A stretch of DNA of 64,000 bases. Source: Paenarthrobacter nicotinovorans (GTDB lineage Bacteria > Actinomycetota > Actinomycetes > Actinomycetales > Micrococcaceae). Every line of letters starts with the position of its first letter. The first letter of the stretch is position 1. Shown in pieces: positions 33,306 through 42,600 of this stretch. The stretch covers positions 1,054,001 to 1,118,000 of the forward strand of contig NZ_CP089293.1 in NCBI RefSeq assembly GCF_021919345.1, in the 5' to 3' direction. A program made the translations under genes and the position numbers. Under the pieces are notes generated by a model. It did not search any database. It saw only the letters and a list, made by a program, of their open reading frames with translations, and was not told the DNA's origin.

Positions 33306-35056
33306 CACAGATCTTTGACAACCCGGCAGACTTCGCCGACGAAGCCCTCGACGGTTTTGTCGCTGCCAACCGCGGCTACGTAGCCAGGGTGGACGGCGGA
33401 GTGGTGCGCTCCACCGAAGTACCCGCCGGCCAGGTGGCGCTGGTGGTTGGTGGAGGTTCCGGGCATTACCCGGCCTTCGCAGGACTCGTCGGACCCGGCC
33501 TTGCGGCTGGTTCGGCGTGCGGCAACATGTTCGCCTCCCCGGCGGCCGGCCAGGTCTACCGCGTGGCCAAGGCTGCAAATGCGGGCGGGGGAGTCCTCCT
33601 CAGCTACGGAAACTACGCCGGCGACGTCCTCCACTTCGGCCAGGCCCAGCTGCGGCTTAACGCCGAGGGCATCGAAACCCGCACGGTCACCGTCACCGAC
33701 GACATCGCCAGTGCGCCTATTGAGCAGATCGAAAAGCGCCGCGGCATTGCAGGAGACCTCACGGTCTTCAAAATCGCCGGCGCCGCCGCAGAAGCAGGAC
33801 TGAACCTCGACGACGTCGAGCGTTTGGCCATCAAGACCAACTACCGCACACGTTCCCTCGGTGTGGCGTTCGACGGTTGCACGCTCCCGGGAGCCACGGA
33901 TCCGCTGTTCCATGTCCCTGCCGGCCAGATGTCCCTCGGCCTGGGGATCCACGGCGAACCCGGCATCTCCGAGCACCCCATGCCCACGGCCTCCGAGCTC
34001 GCCGATCTCCTGGTGTCCAAGCTGCTGGCCGACAAGCCGGAGGACGCAGGGGACCGCGTCGTAGCGATCGTCAACGGACTGGGCACCGTCAAATACGACG
34101 AACTTTTCCTGCTGTTCGGGAAGATCGAAAAACTGCTCAGTGCCGCAGGACTGACGGTCGTTGAACCTGAATGCGGCGAGCTGGTGACCAGCCTGGACAT
34201 GTCCGGACTCTCGCTGACGCTGCTGTGGCTGGACGAAGAACTCGAACAGTATTGGGCAGCACCCGCCGACACTCCCGCCTTCCGAAAGGGCAGCATGGCA
34301 CCGCGCGCAGCCCGCGCGGCTGCGGCCATCGACGACGCCGAAACCGTCGACGTCGAACAGCCCACCCCGGCTGCCGCCGAACTCGGGCGGCAGGCCGTAG
34401 CGGTCCTCGCCCAGGTGCGGGACGTCGTCGTCGAGCATGAAGAGGAGCTCGGCAAGCTGGACGCAATCGCCGGCGACGGCGACCACGGTATCGGCATGCG
34501 CCGCGGCGTGGATGCCGCCGCGCAGGCCGGAGAAGCTGCGAGCGGTTCTTCCGTTGCGCGGATTCTTGCCAGCGCCGGTGAGGCGTGGAGTGAGCGGGCC
34601 GGTGGCACTTCGGGGGCGCTGTGGGGTTCGGCAGTCATCGCAGCCGGGTTGTCGCTCGGAAACCGGGAGTCCTACAGTTCCAAGGATGCCGCCGCTGCGG
34701 TGGAAGCCTTCACCAGCGCCATCACCGAACTCGGCAAGGCCGACCCCGGTGACAAGACCATGGTGGATGCCCTCCTGCCGTTCCGGGACGCCTTCCTTGC
34801 AGAGCTCGACGGCGGAGCTCCCGTTGACCGCGCACTGGCAGTCGCCGCTGCAGCGGCCGAGTCCGCTGCCGCCAATACCGCTGACCTCCGGCCGCTCAAG
34901 GGCCGCGCACGTCCCCTCGCCGAGAAGAGCATCGGCCACCCTGATCCCGGTGCAGTGTCCTTCGGCCTGATCGCCGCAAGGATCTCCCACCACATCGATT
35001 CACAACTGGCCGCCGCGGCTCCCTCCACAGCGGCCGGAAACGGAGCATCAGAATGA
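33302..35056 (+). CDS. DhaKL fusion kinase, probable erythrulose kinase
   Basis: A 584-residue fusion of DhaK and DhaL. The DhaK half carries [15 protein letters not shown] with the His that binds the keto-sugar covalently; the DhaL half (from ~residue 365) carries the ADP/Mg motif [16 protein letters not shown]-dependent DhaKL fusions include dihydroxyacetone kinase and L- or D-erythrulose kinases (LerK/DerK). Neighbouring RpiB- and TpiA-like genes match the LerI/DerI set, so erythrulose is the likely substrate. It overlaps both flanking genes by 4 bp (ATGA). Confidence 0.88.
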   Translation: MTQIFDNPADFADEALDGFVAANRGYVARVDGGVVRSTEVPAGQVALVVGGGSGHYPAFAGLVGPGLAAGSACGNMFASPAAGQVYRVAKAANAGGGVLLSYGNYAGDVLHFGQAQLRLNAEGIETRTVTVTDDIASAPIEQIEKRRGIAGDLTVFKIAGAAAEAGLNLDDVERLAIKTNYRTRSLGVAFDGCTLPGATDPLFHVPAGQMSLGLGIHGEPGISEHPMPTASELADLLVSKLLADKPEDAGDRVVAIVNGLGTVKYDELFLLFGKIEKLLSAAGLTVVEPECGELVTSLDMSGLSLTLLWLDEELEQYWAAPADTPAFRKGSMAPRAARAAAAIDDAETVDVEQPTPAAAELGRQAVAVLAQVRDVVVEHEEELGKLDAIAGDGDHGIGMRRGVDAAAQAGEAASGSSVARILASAGEAWSERAGGTSGALWGSAVIAAGLSLGNRESYSSKDAAAAVEAFTSAITELGKADPGDKTMVDALLPFRDAFLAELDGGAPVDRALAVAAAAAESAAANTADLRPLKGRARPLAEKSIGHPDPGAVSFGLIAARISHHIDSQLAAAAPSTAAGNGASE

Positions 35057-35535
35057 GCAACACACCAGGCTGGCGCATCATCGTCGGCAACGATGAAGCC
35101 GGAGTGGAATACAAGAACGCCCTCCTGGCCCTGTTGGAAGCTGACCCGCGTGTTGCGTCAGTGACCGACGTCGGCGTGGGTCCCAACGATTCCACTGCCT
35201 ACCCGCACGTGGCCGTTGACGCTGCCCGCAAGGTGGCAGAAGGCGAAGCGGACCGGGCACTGCTGATCTGCGGAACGGGACTGGGTGTGGCCATCGCAGC
35301 CAACAAGGTGCCCGGTATCCGCGCAGTCACCGCGCACGACAGCTACTCCGTGGAACGTTCAGTCCTGAGCAACAACGCACAGGTCCTCACCCTCGGCCAG
35401 CGGGTGATTGGCCTTGAACTGGCCAAGAAGCTGGTCGGAGAGTGGCTCAGCCACCGTTTTGACGAAAACTCATCCTCCGCCGCCAAGGTGGACGCCATTT
35501 GCTCGTACGAGCCCGACTACACAAAGGCAGTCTGA
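35053..35535 (+). CDS. RpiB/LacAB-family isomerase, probable erythrulose-4-phosphate isomerase (DerI-like)
   Basis: 160 residues with the RpiB pattern: IIVGNDEAG at the N-terminus, [15 protein letters not shown], the catalytic-Cys loop [17 protein letters not shown] (Cys ~76), and [22 protein letters not shown]. The usual Asp-His of the first loop is Asp-Glu, a change compatible with a four-carbon substrate. By analogy with EryI/DerI it would convert D-erythrulose 4-phosphate to D-erythrose 4-phosphate, feeding the pentose phosphate pathway. ATGA overlap with the kinase. Confidence 0.88.
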   Translation: MSNTPGWRIIVGNDEAGVEYKNALLALLEADPRVASVTDVGVGPNDSTAYPHVAVDAARKVAEGEADRALLICGTGLGVAIAANKVPGIRAVTAHDSYSVERSVLSNNAQVLTLGQRVIGLELAKKLVGEWLSHRFDENSSSAAKVDAICSYEPDYTKAV

Positions 35536-35537
35536 TC

Positions 35538-36536
35538 ATGACCGTTTCCGAAGGCACTCAAACCACTGAAGCCGCTGTAAACAACGCAGCCCGGAAGATC
35601 GCCGTCGTTGGCTCCGGCTACATGGGCGGCGGAATCGCGCAGGTCCTGGCACTCGGTGGAGCACGCGTTGCGCTGGCTGACGTGTCCGCCGAAGTTGCGC
35701 AGAAGAACTACGACCGCCTCCTGGTGGAGTCCGAGCAGTTCATCGCGGACGGCCTTTTCCCTGAAGGCTCCACGGAGATCCTCAAGCAGAACCTGTGGGC
35801 TGCCAAGGACATCGAGAAAGCTGTTGCCGACGCCGACTTCATCGAAGAATGCGTTCCCGAGGTGCTGGAGATCAAGCACCAAACGCTCGCACGGATCAGC
35901 GCCGCAGCCCGTCCGGATGCAGTGATCGGCTCCAACACCTCAACGATTTCCATTGCGGCGCTGGCCGAGGCCGTGACAAACCCGGAGCGTTTCCTGGGCG
36001 TCCACTTCTCCAACCCGTCACCGTTCATTCCCGGCGTGGAGGTCATTCCCCACGCAGGTACTTCCGCGGCAACGGTGTCCGCTTCGCGTGACCTCGTCCA
36101 CGCGGCCGGCAAGCAGACCGCCGTCGTGAAGGACGTCACCGGCTTTGTCCTCAACCGCCTGCAGTACGCGCTGTTCCACGAGGCGGCACAGCTGGTGGAG
36201 CAGGGAATCGCAACAGCCGACGACGTCGACACGCTGGTGCGCACGACGTTCGGCTTCCGTTTGCCCTTCTTCGGTCCGTTCGCCATTGCGGACATGGCCG
36301 GCTTGGATGTCTACAACTTCTGCTACAAGTCGCTGCAGACCGGATTCCCGGAGCGCTTCGCGACGCCGAAGATCCTCTCCGACTTGGTGGAGGCCGGCAA
36401 GCTCGGCACCAAGACCGGTGCGGGCTTCCTCAATGTTCCGGCAGAACGCACCCCGGAACTGATCGCCTACCGCAACAAGGCCTACGTCGCCATGCAGAAG
36501 CTCATTGAAGAGCTTGGCCCGGCCCCGATCAACTAA
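35538..36536 (+). CDS. 3-hydroxyacyl-CoA dehydrogenase-like oxidoreductase
   Basis: 332 residues, ATG 2 bp after the RpiB-like stop region. The N-terminal Rossmann domain has KIAVVGSGYMGGGIAQVLA; HVHFSNPSPF-type catalytic His is in FLGVHFSNPSPFIPGVEV; the C-terminal domain has KDVTGFVLNRLQYALFHEA. The family includes 3-hydroxyacyl-CoA, carnitine and L-gulonate 3-dehydrogenases. In this sugar operon, without thiolase or acyl-CoA genes, a sugar-acid dehydrogenase role similar to L-gulonate 3-dehydrogenase is more likely. Confidence 0.85.
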   Translation: MTVSEGTQTTEAAVNNAARKIAVVGSGYMGGGIAQVLALGGARVALADVSAEVAQKNYDRLLVESEQFIADGLFPEGSTEILKQNLWAAKDIEKAVADADFIEECVPEVLEIKHQTLARISAAARPDAVIGSNTSTISIAALAEAVTNPERFLGVHFSNPSPFIPGVEVIPHAGTSAATVSASRDLVHAAGKQTAVVKDVTGFVLNRLQYALFHEAAQLVEQGIATADDVDTLVRTTFGFRLPFFGPFAIADMAGLDVYNFCYKSLQTGFPERFATPKILSDLVEAGKLGTKTGAGFLNVPAERTPELIAYRNKAYVAMQKLIEELGPAPIN

Positions 36537-36551
36537 TCCAGGAGAAACCAC

Positions 36552-37316
36552 ATGACTTTCCCCGCAGAACGCACCGCAATCGTCACGGGTGCTGTTTCCG
36601 AGCGCGGCATCGGCCGCGCCACCGTCAACTACCTCGCCGCGCAGGGCTGGAACATCGGCATCATCGACCTCGACGACGCTGCTTGCAAGGCTGCCGCGAA
36701 GGAGATCGCCGCCGAATACGGTGTCCTAGCCCACGGCGTAGGCGCCAACGTTGCCAGCGAATCCGAAGTACGTGCAGCCATTGACGAGCTTGAGGCAGAA
36801 CTGCCCCAGATCGTGGCACTGGCCAACGTTGCCGGCGTCAGCTCGCCCATCGGCTACCTCGAACTCGAGCCGGCCGAGTGGGACCGCGTGCTGAACATCA
36901 ACCTCAACGGCGTCCACTACGCCACCCGGCGCGTTGCCGAATCCATGGTGAAGAACCGCATCGGACGAATCGTCAACATTTCATCGGTTTCCGCCCAGCG
37001 TGGCGGCGGCACGTTCTCCAAGACCCCGTACTCCGTGGCCAAGGCGGGCGTCATCGGACTGACCCGTGCTACGGCGCGCGAGCTGGGGGAATACGACATT
37101 ACCGTCAACGCCATCTCACCGGGGCCCATCGACACCGACATCATGGGTGGCACGCTGAGCCAGGAACGCAAGGATGAACTCACCAAGGACCTGGTAGTGA
37201 ACCGCGTGGGCTCCACGCGTGACATCGCTGCCGCCATCGCCTTCCTCATCAGCGAGGACTCCGGATACATCTCCGGCCAGACGCTGAATGTGGATGGCGG
37301 ACTGTACATGCACTAG
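36552..37316 (+). CDS. Short-chain dehydrogenase/reductase
   Basis: A 254-residue classical SDR: cofactor loop VTGAVSERGIGRA, the A-N-V-A-G version of NNAG, Ser in NISSVSAQRG, catalytic Tyr and Lys in KTPYSVAKAGVIG and the C-terminal YISGQTLNVDGG. It probably oxidises a sugar alcohol or sugar hydroxyl with NAD(P); D-threitol dehydrogenase (DthD) of M. smegmatis is an SDR in an equivalent pathway. An AGGAGAAA site precedes the ATG. Confidence 0.9.
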   Translation: MTFPAERTAIVTGAVSERGIGRATVNYLAAQGWNIGIIDLDDAACKAAAKEIAAEYGVLAHGVGANVASESEVRAAIDELEAELPQIVALANVAGVSSPIGYLELEPAEWDRVLNINLNGVHYATRRVAESMVKNRIGRIVNISSVSAQRGGGTFSKTPYSVAKAGVIGLTRATARELGEYDITVNAISPGPIDTDIMGGTLSQERKDELTKDLVVNRVGSTRDIAAAIAFLISEDSGYISGQTLNVDGGLYMH

Positions 37317-37326
37317 GCCTTCGCCG

Positions 37327-37419
37327 ATGAAGACCTGGACCCGAGAAAGAAAGATCTACCTTGCCGTGGGCGTCGTCGTCTGCGTCGTGGGCCTGGTGCT
37401 CATTTTCTTCCCGCGCTGA
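37327..37419 (+). CDS. 30-residue single-pass membrane microprotein candidate
   Basis: ATG...TGA frame between the SDR and the MFS transporter. The product has a basic N-terminus (MKTWTRERKIY), a hydrophobic stretch of about 18 residues (LAVGVVVCVVGLVLIFF) and ends Pro-Arg. The positive-inside arrangement suits a small inner-membrane protein, possibly a transporter partner. No clear Shine-Dalgarno site, so translation may depend on coupling from the SDR. Confidence 0.45.
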   Translation: MKTWTRERKIYLAVGVVVCVVGLVLIFFPR

Positions 37420-37470
37420 TAGCCCGATGAGGTTATCTCCCCCCAATTGACTACTCAAAGAGGAGTTTCG

Positions 37471-38820
37471 ATGTCTGTTGCCTCGAGTTCCACCAAGGAA
37501 TTGCTGGATTCGCCGGTCCTGAAATCGGCCATATCCAAGGCTTCATTCCGGCTGATGCCCATGTTGGTCATCCTGTACGTAGTAGCTTTCCTTGACCGCA
37601 CCAACGTGGGCTTCGCCGAAGCGGCACTCGGTGTGGACAAGGGCATCACCGCCGGGGCCTACGCTCTGGGAGCCGGTATTTTCTTCATCGGCTACGCCCT
37701 GTTTGAAATCCCCAGCAACCTGCTGCTGACCAAGTTTGGCGCGAAAATGTGGCTTGCACGCATTGCGGTCACGTGGGGCATAGTCTCCGCATGCTTCGCG
37801 TTCGTGCAGGGTGAAACCTCGTTCATCATCCTCCGGTTCCTGCTGGGCGTGACTGAAGCCGGGCTGTTCCCCGGCGTGATCATGTTCCTCGCCGCATGGT
37901 TCCCCAACAAGGTCCGTGTGAAGATGTTCGCCATCTTCTACCTTGCCCAGCCGTTCTCGCAGATGATCGGCGCCCCGCTCTCGGGCTGGCTCATCAACAT
38001 TGGTGACCAGGTTCCGGGGGTTGCCGGGTGGCAGGTGATGTTCTTCGTCGAAGGCATGCTCGCTGTCCTGGCCGGTATTGCTGCCTTCTTCTTCCTCATC
38101 AACAGCCCCCAAGATGCCAAGTTCCTGAGCAAGGAAGAAAAGGTGGCCCTGACCGATGTCATGGCGCTGGAAGACACCGTGAAGGAAGAATCCGGCCCCC
38201 GCGGCGTCATGGCTTCGATGAAGAATGGCAAGGTCTGGTACTTCACCGTCATCTACTTCTGCCTGCAGATCGCGGTGTACGGTGTCACGTTCTACCTTCC
38301 CCAACAGGTGTCCCAGCTGACAGGACAAAAGGTAGGGCTCGCCGTCGGACTGCTGACCGCCATCCCATGGTTCTTTGGCATCTTTGCCTGCTTCTTCATC
38401 GGGAAGGCAGCCAACACGGTCCTCCGCCGGCGCCGCTGGGGCACGGCTTTGTTCGTCTCCACAGGTCTGTGCATCTTCGGTTCCGCCTGGGCCGGCGCCA
38501 ACCACCAGCCTGTCCTCGGCATCATCTTTATCACCCTGGCGGTGTGCAGCTTCCTGGCGATCGGTCCGATCGCATGGTCATACCCGACGGCGTTCCTCAC
38601 CGGAACGGCTGCAGCTGCAGGCATCGGCCTCATCAACTCCCTGGGTAACCTGGGCGGTTTCGTCGCACCGATCCTGCGCACCTCAGTCAACCAGATGACG
38701 GCCTCGGACACGGGGACCATGGGTGTTTACGCCCTTGGGGTCCTGCCCTTCCTGGCCGCGGTGATGATGTTCGGCACCCGTGTCTTCTCCAACAAGGCCG
38801 ACGAGCTGCTGGACAAGTAG
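37471..38820 (+). CDS. MFS transporter, anion:cation symporter type
   Basis: 449 residues and about 12 membrane helices; the ATG follows AAGAGGAG by 6 bases. LYVVAFLDRTNVGFAEAALG in helix 1, FEIPSNLLLTKFGAKMWLAR after helix 2 and FLLGVTEAGLFPGVIMFLAAWFP mark the ACS (tartrate/glucarate/phthalate-like) branch, which imports organic or sugar acids. This suggests that the operon substrate enters as an acid (aldonate or similar) rather than a neutral tetritol. It is followed after 2 bp by the TpiA-like gene. Confidence 0.92.
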   Translation: MSVASSSTKELLDSPVLKSAISKASFRLMPMLVILYVVAFLDRTNVGFAEAALGVDKGITAGAYALGAGIFFIGYALFEIPSNLLLTKFGAKMWLARIAVTWGIVSACFAFVQGETSFIILRFLLGVTEAGLFPGVIMFLAAWFPNKVRVKMFAIFYLAQPFSQMIGAPLSGWLINIGDQVPGVAGWQVMFFVEGMLAVLAGIAAFFFLINSPQDAKFLSKEEKVALTDVMALEDTVKEESGPRGVMASMKNGKVWYFTVIYFCLQIAVYGVTFYLPQQVSQLTGQKVGLAVGLLTAIPWFFGIFACFFIGKAANTVLRRRRWGTALFVSTGLCIFGSAWAGANHQPVLGIIFITLAVCSFLAIGPIAWSYPTAFLTGTAAAAGIGLINSLGNLGGFVAPILRTSVNQMTASDTGTMGVYALGVLPFLAAVMMFGTRVFSNKADELLDK

Positions 38821-38822
38821 TA

Positions 38823-39632
38823 ATGAACGCAGCAGCCAGGACCTCTCAGGACGCCCTGTACATCGGAGTCAGTACCAAGATGTACATGGGGTACGCCCGC
38901 AGCCTCGCGTGGCTGGAGCAGTTGGTGGCAGAAGTGGACGCCCGTCCGGCCCTCGCGGCCGGGCGGGTAGTCCCGTTTGTCATCCCCTCGTTCCCGGTCC
39001 TCCCTGCGGCGGCTGCGCTGGTGGCTGACTCGCCGCTGGTCCTCGGCGCGCAGAACTGTGGTTGGTCCGACGGGCCCTGGACTGGTGAGGTAGCGCCGTC
39101 GATGCTCGCTGAGCTTGGCGTTGGCCTGGTGGAAATCGGGCACGCCGAACGCCGCCGGCACTTTGCCGAAGACGATGCGGTGGTGGCCCTGAAAGTGGGC
39201 GCCGCCGTCGGGTCCGGCCTTACTCCGCTGTTGTGCGTTGGCGAGACCGAGGCCTGCGCGCCGGAGGCCGCAGCAGAGATTGTCTTCCACCAGATCAAGG
39301 CGGCCGTGTCCGGCGACTGGGCCGTGGCTGCCCGGCTCGTGATTGCGTATGAGCCGGTGTGGGCCATTGGCGCTCCCGAACCGGCCTCGGCCGAATACGT
39401 TTCCCAGGTGGTCGGCGCCTTGCGCGAGGCTTTGGCGCAGCACGCTTTGGCGGGCCTTCCCGTGATCTACGGGGGCTCGGCGAAACCCGGCCTCCTGCCC
39501 CGACTTACGGGTGTTTCCGGCCTCTTCCTTGGCCGCTTCGCGCACGACGCAGCGAACTTTGGCCGTGTCCTGGATGAGGCCCTGAGTTTTTGTACAGCAG
39601 ACGCCCTTAAGGCGCCCTCTAAAGGGCAGTAA
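38823..39632 (+). CDS. TpiA-like erythrulose-1-phosphate isomerase (LerI/EryH-like)
   Basis: A 269-residue triosephosphate isomerase homologue that differs from TpiA in the ways seen in EryH/LerI: first loop VSTKMYMGYA instead of N-W-K-M-N, catalytic His in IGHAERRRHF, catalytic Glu in AYEPVWAIGAPEPAS where the T-G-K-T-A lid is lost, and YGGSAKPG. It would convert L-erythrulose 1-phosphate to D-erythrulose 4-phosphate for the RpiB-like enzyme. Its last ~14 residues (S-F-C-T-A-D-A-L...) are encoded by the 63-bp repeat copy 2. Confidence 0.88.
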   Translation: MNAAARTSQDALYIGVSTKMYMGYARSLAWLEQLVAEVDARPALAAGRVVPFVIPSFPVLPAAAALVADSPLVLGAQNCGWSDGPWTGEVAPSMLAELGVGLVEIGHAERRRHFAEDDAVVALKVGAAVGSGLTPLLCVGETEACAPEAAAEIVFHQIKAAVSGDWAVAARLVIAYEPVWAIGAPEPASAEYVSQVVGALREALAQHALAGLPVIYGGSAKPGLLPRLTGVSGLFLGRFAHDAANFGRVLDEALSFCTADALKAPSKGQ

Positions 39633-39646
39633 GTGTACAAAAACTC
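39584..39646. repeat. 63-bp palindromic element, copy 2
   Basis: Terminal inverted repeats GAGTTTTTGTACA (13 bp, perfect), a 6-bp mismatched bubble, then GCCCTT/AAGGGC. The length is exactly that of copy 1 (21786-21848). It lies where the TpiA-like gene and the helicase gene meet, and both stop codons (39630-39632 on plus, 39619-39621 on minus) are inside it, giving a 14-bp antisense overlap. It may also act as a bidirectional terminator. Confidence 0.85.
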
Positions 39647-42600
39647 CGCTGGCAGAGGGCCACGAAGCCGCCCAGGTTTTCCAGTCCTTCCGGATGTGTC
39701 GGCAGGTAGTTGGTCAGTTCGGGAGAACGCACGACGACGGCCCGCCACTGTCCGCGGGAGACCGCCACGTTGATCCGGTTGCGTGAGAGCAGGAACTCCA
39801 TGCCGCGAGGGACTTCTCCGGCGGCGGATGCAGCCATGGACACGATGACCACGGGAGCTTCCTGGCCTTGGAACTTGTCCACTGTCCCTACCCGGACCTT
39901 GTTCAGGCCGGCAGCGTGGAGTTCATGCTTGATGAGCTGTACCTGCGCGTTGTAGGGCGCGACCACCAGGATGTCGCTCTCGTCCAGGGCACGGCCCTCC
40001 GAAGCACGGCCCTCCGGGGCACGGCCTTCCAAAGCACGGCCCTCCGGGGATGGGCTTTTCGGGGATTGGGAGGGGTCGTGCCATGTCAGGCCGAGGTGGG
40101 CCTGCACTTGCCGGAGGACTTCCGCCGCTTCCTCGGCTGAGGATGTCGAGTTCCCGGTGTGGTGGACGTAGACGGTCGAAATTCCCGGGTCGGCACCTTC
40201 CAGCCAGCGCTCTGAGGCTGCGGGTGCCGCTTCCAGCCGGGAGTCGTACGAGAGCTCGGACACGGCACTGCACAGATCCGGATGCATGCGCCATGACAGC
40301 GCCAGGAAGTAGCCAAGCTCAGCCGGCAGTGTGTTGTAACCGTCGGATAACCAGCCCAGAGCTGACTCGTCAACGGGCTCAGGGTGCGTCCCCTGGGTGA
40401 CCTGCGGGAGCTGCTGGGGATCACCCAGCAGGAGGAGCCGCTTGGTTGCCCGGCTGACGGCCATGGTATTGGCCAGGGAGAACTGGCCTGCTTCGTCGAT
40501 GACCAGCAGGTCCAGGGCTCCCGCAGGGACCTCCTTGCCCACCATGGCCCAGGCTGTGCCGCCGATCAGGGCACCGCCGGGCATGGACAACGCCTCCGCC
40601 ACGTCGGCCTTCCCGCACCCGTTCCACGGCACGGGGTCGTTGTGTTTGACCTCTTTGGCCACCCGCATCGGGTCCACCCCGGCCTTCTCCACGGCGGCGC
40701 ACAGCATGTGCTCGACCACGGCGTGTGATTGTGCCACGACGCCGACCTTCCAGCCCTCGGCCACGAGCCGGGCCAAAACGTGCGCGCCAACGTGGGTTTT
40801 TCCACTCCCCGGAGGGCCCTGGACCGCCAGGTATGAATGGTCAAGGTCCTTCACTGCGGCGGTAATTGCGTCAATGTATCCGTCGGGCCCGGACCCAACA
40901 GCGGGCAGTGCGTCGAGGCTGCGCAGCCTGGGTGGTTGCCGGCGGACCAGATCCAGCGCCGCGTCCTTGGGCCATGCGGGCAACCCGTCCCGGAGCTTGG
41001 TGGCCAATGCTGCCAGCGCTGCCCTCTGACCGTTCGTCGGAATGGGGCTGTCAGGGGTCAAAGCCATGGGCAGTTGGGTGAACTCCGTGGAGTCCTTGCG
41101 AAGGCTTTCGGCGATGATGACTGACTCGAAGTCCCCGTCTTCGCCCACCTCAGTGACTTTGGTGTTGCTCCAGCCGGCGCGGCCGAGAACTGATGATTCC
41201 TTCGCTGACAGGGCCTCCGGCAGCGGGGGGCCGTACATCCTGAAGTAGCTCTTGCCCGGATCCAACCCCGCACCGTCACCGGAACGTCCAAGCAGTTTGA
41301 CGATCCGGACCGGGTTGCTGCGGGGCGTTGGCCTGGCCCAGTCCTGCAGCAACTCGGCATGGTCCACGATGAACAAGTCACGGGCGTCGTCCCATTGGGA
41401 GGTGGGTTTCTCAAGACGATCGAAGTGGCCCCACCAATGCTGCTTGTCTTCACGCCGGTGGTAGCCGACACCCGCTGCGACAATGCGGATGGCCAGGGCA
41501 TCCGGAGTGGCTCGTTCGGCCTCCGGGAGCCCGGCGAGGTAGTCGAACAGTGCCGTCTCTTCGGGTGCGGCCTCGTACTTGGGAGTGTCTTTACTGCTGT
41601 CCTCTTCAGCATCTGCTGCGTCATTGGTCTCGTCGCGGAACGATCCGGGAGTGATGGAGCGTTCCGCCGCCCGCGCAAGCAACCAGTTGCGCAGTTCCAG
41701 CGTGGAGAGGCAGTCGTACTCGTTGTAGTCCCGGATACCTTCCAGGATCTCAGCGGCTACGGCAGCCTGTCCGGTGTCCCGGGCCGTACAGAAATCCGCG
41801 TAGGCCACCACGGACGCGCCAGCGTCGGTCACGTCACCGGAGCGGAGGTGCTGGCCCATGTACAAGGGCTCAAGTTTCTTGATGCTGTAGGAGTTCGAGG
41901 AAATCCGGATACTGTGCCGGACGGTGTCGTAAAGGTCCACGAGGACGCCTTCGCGCAGGAGGTCGTCGACGGCGGTTTCACCCACCACATGTGTCAGGGA
42001 AAGATTGCGCAGTGCAGTTTTTTCGTAGGCAGCGTAGTGGTAGATATGCATGCCCGGATATTGTGCGCGGCGCTTGGCGACGTATTCCAGGAAGTCCACG
42101 AACGCCTGGCCTTCCTCCGTCCGGGAGTGCGCCCAAAAGGGACGGAACACCGGAGATGCGCCAGGCTCAACAGGGTTCTCCACGACACCGAACAGGTATT
42201 CCAGGCCCCATTTTCCGGTAGCTGGATCCTGCCACAGGGGGTCGCCTTCGAAATCGAAGAAGATGTCGCCGGGGTCCGGCGTCGGGAGGCGTCCCAGCGT
42301 GTTGTCAGCCAGCACGTTGTAACTGATTGCTTTGGCTTCTCCGGACGCGTCCGTGTACTCCACAGTGCCGTCCGGGGTCCCGGTTCCCGTTTGGAGCCTC
42401 GCCTGTTCCCGGAACCGCAGCAGCGTGGGATCGCCCGTGGCCGGCAGGGCGGCCAGCTGGTCGATGGTGGTGACGCCGTCCTCGATCAACTTCTTGCGTC
42501 TGCTGATACGCATGCCCGCGACCATGAGCAGATCCCGGTGCAGCTGGACCTGCTCCGCGCAGTAGTCGCAGCGGCCACACGCAGAGTACCGGGGGTCGCC

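Noticed and set aside
33230..34993. 587-codon minus-strand open frame over the DhaKL gene
   Set aside because: Antisense shadow; the plus strand has both DhaK and DhaL catalytic motifs.
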